Shown here: positions 4,445 through 5,272 of the stretch, piece after piece
How positions within the stretch are numbered: the stretch's first letter is position 1
Layout of the letters: each line of letters begins with the position of its first letter
Origin: Legionellales bacterium
GTDB lineage: Bacteria; Pseudomonadota; Gammaproteobacteria; PIVX01
Assembly: GCA_013215905.1 (NCBI GenBank)
Contig: JABSQI010000134.1
Location: forward strand, 1 to 5,272
DNA length: 5,272 bases
Reading direction: 5' to 3'
Translations under genes and position numbers: made by a program
Notes under the pieces: model-generated
Databases searched by the model: none
What the model was told of the DNA's origin: nothing
Seen by the model: the letters and a program-made list of their open reading frames with translations, nothing else

Positions 4445-5257
4445 TTATTTTTCCTCCTGTTTATCCATGTTTGCATCAACTCTCTTCTTGAACTTAACTA
4501 AAACTTTATCGCCATAATGAAGTCTGGGCTTGTCATTTTCAATCTTTATACCCCTTTTAAAATCAACTCCTAAAACTTCTCCGCTGATATCTGCTTTAAC
4601 CATAGAAGACTTAGATATATACCACCCATAATCATAATGACCTCCATTACTGATAAGCCCTCTACCTCTATAGTTAAACTCTAGCTTGTCATGTTTACAA
4701 ACAATAGAACCAATATCTACAGACACCCTATCTATTATTCCATCTTTTGAAGCATTTAATTTCTCTATGCTAGCCCAACCATTTATATAACAACTGCTAA
4801 CTCCACTAATAGGCCAGTTCTGTGTTTGCTGAATTTCCCTAAGAATAGTTTGCGGTGCTTCTTTAAGCATTAAAGTAACTGGCACTGGAAACTTATCCTG
4901 CTCTAAATCAAACCCATTTTGAAGATGAGCCTCAAATAATTCATCTCTTGTAAAATGCTTAACAATACCAGGCTTGTATATATCACCTTTAACATGAACT
5001 CTTTCTGCTTCCTTATTAATGTATTTCTTAATAAGAACATCATCCCTCAACTTACTTTCAACTACTTCTTCTGCATTAGATTCATCCATAGCAACTAAAT
5101 CCATCCCTGAGTCAAGCATAGTCTTACCTACATATTTCCTAGGAGAATCACTACCAGATACGTTTCCTTGAGTTATCTGTTCGCCAGCCCAACAAACAAA
5201 AGACCCCATACAAAACAACCCTAATCCTACTAAAATAATTCTCTTATAACTTAACAT
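4445..5257 (-). CDS. Secreted compact TraB/VirB10-like core protein
   Basis: The 270-aa product has a Sec signal peptide (cleavage probably after Ala24, C-W-A), a polar linker (about 25-95), and a beta-rich domain (about 98-257) resembling the conserved TraB core. F-H-type 'entry' strand F-T-R-D-E-L-F-E-A-H-L (102-112) stands where TraB has P-A-G-x-F-x-x-A-x-L. P-V-P-V-T-L (124-129), a Cys156...Cys187 pair around R-V-S-V-D-I (177-182), a G-W-Y-I-S-K turn (211-216), an A-D-I-S-G-E-V-L-G segment (222-230), and a final G-D-K-V-L-V-K-F strand (249-256) follow in TraB order. F TraB is about 475 residues and has an inner-membrane anchor, so this is a short, secreted relative. The expected full traB would come after traK, outside the window. 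ATG at 5257-5255 has AAGGAGG 8 nt upstream. The similarity is judged by pattern only. Confidence 0.6.
   Translation of the reverse strand: MLSYKRIILVGLGLFCMGSFVCWAGEQITQGNVSGSDSPRKYVGKTMLDSGMDLVAMDESNAEEVVESKLRDDVLIKKYINKEAERVHVKGDIYKPGIVKHFTRDELFEAHLQNGFDLEQDKFPVPVTLMLKEAPQTILREIQQTQNWPISGVSSCYINGWASIEKLNASKDGIIDRVSVDIGSIVCKHDKLEFNYRGRGLISNGGHYDYGWYISKSSMVKADISGEVLGVDFKRGIKIENDKPRLHYGDKVLVKFKKRVDANMDKQEEK
5197..5257 (-). repeat. Direct repeat copy 1: signal-peptide coding DNA
   Basis: Partner of the copy at 4383-4443, 814 nt away in the same orientation. The flanking DNA on either side is not shared beyond the general ribosome-site pattern. Confidence 0.95.
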
Positions 5258-5260
5258 TTC

Positions 5261-5272
5261 CTAAACCTCCTT
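5261..5272 (-). promoter_or_regulatory. Ribosome site of the TraB-like gene and probable end of an upstream gene
   Basis: AAGGAGG (5266-5272) serves the ATG at 5257 with 8 nt spacing. Read as AAG GAG GTT TAG it would be Lys-Glu-Val-stop, like the C-terminal Lys-Glu-Val stretches of three genes inside the window. The operon therefore probably continues upstream of the right edge, but this rests on 12 nt only. Confidence 0.45.

Noticed and set aside
4444..4479. ATG at 4479 as start of the 131-aa gene
   Set aside because: It would add 12 residues before the signal peptide and lies inside the end of the TraB-like gene. The ATG at 4443 has AGGAGG and matches the duplicated start.
1..5272. CRISPR array, tRNA or rRNA genes, insertion sequence
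   Set aside because: I saw no regularly spaced repeats, no cloverleaf-like tRNA signature and no transposase-like reading frame on either strand. The only long repeat is the 61-nt signal-peptide duplication.

Overview
This AT-rich window (about one third G+C by eye) is part of an F-type conjugative type IV secretion (T4SS) operon. Every supported gene lies on the minus strand, so transcription runs from position 5272 towards position 1 and continues past the left edge. The pilin-biogenesis order traA-traL-traE-traK, strong AGGAGG ribosome sites and the F/MPF_F protein families point to a plasmid or integrative conjugative element of a Gram-negative bacterium. A low-G+C gammaproteobacterium (Legionella-like or similar) fits, but the window alone does not fix the taxon.

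In transcription order, the first block (5257-2451) is a dense accessory module. It starts with a secreted 270-aa protein that resembles a stripped-down TraB/VirB10 core. Next come a 131-aa exported helical protein, a 55-aa mini-ORF, and a second exported helical protein (132 aa) that is a divergent paralog of the 131-aa one. A 253-aa membrane protein with C-terminal Sel1 repeats and a 104-aa multi-pass membrane protein follow. These genes overlap by 8-17 nt or are 1 nt apart, and each ribosome site sits inside the end of the preceding gene.

The second block (2449-1850) is an S26-family signal peptidase of the TraF/TrhF type, with a visible Ser/Lys dyad. It is followed by the only real intergenic gap in the window (1676-1849), which carries a small hairpin. 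The third block (1675-1) is the conserved T4SS core: a TraA-like propilin, TraL, TraE (VirB8-like) and the N-terminal 133 residues of TraK (VirB9-like), which is cut by the window edge.

Together these genes would make and process the pilin (TraA plus the S26 peptidase) and build the base of the conjugation channel (TraL, TraE, TraK). The upstream genes are lineage-specific additions in the membrane and periplasm. The most unusual parts are the free-standing TraB-like core, the nearly identical signal-peptide DNA shared by two adjacent unrelated genes, the paralog pair, and the 55-aa ORF wedged between the paralogs.
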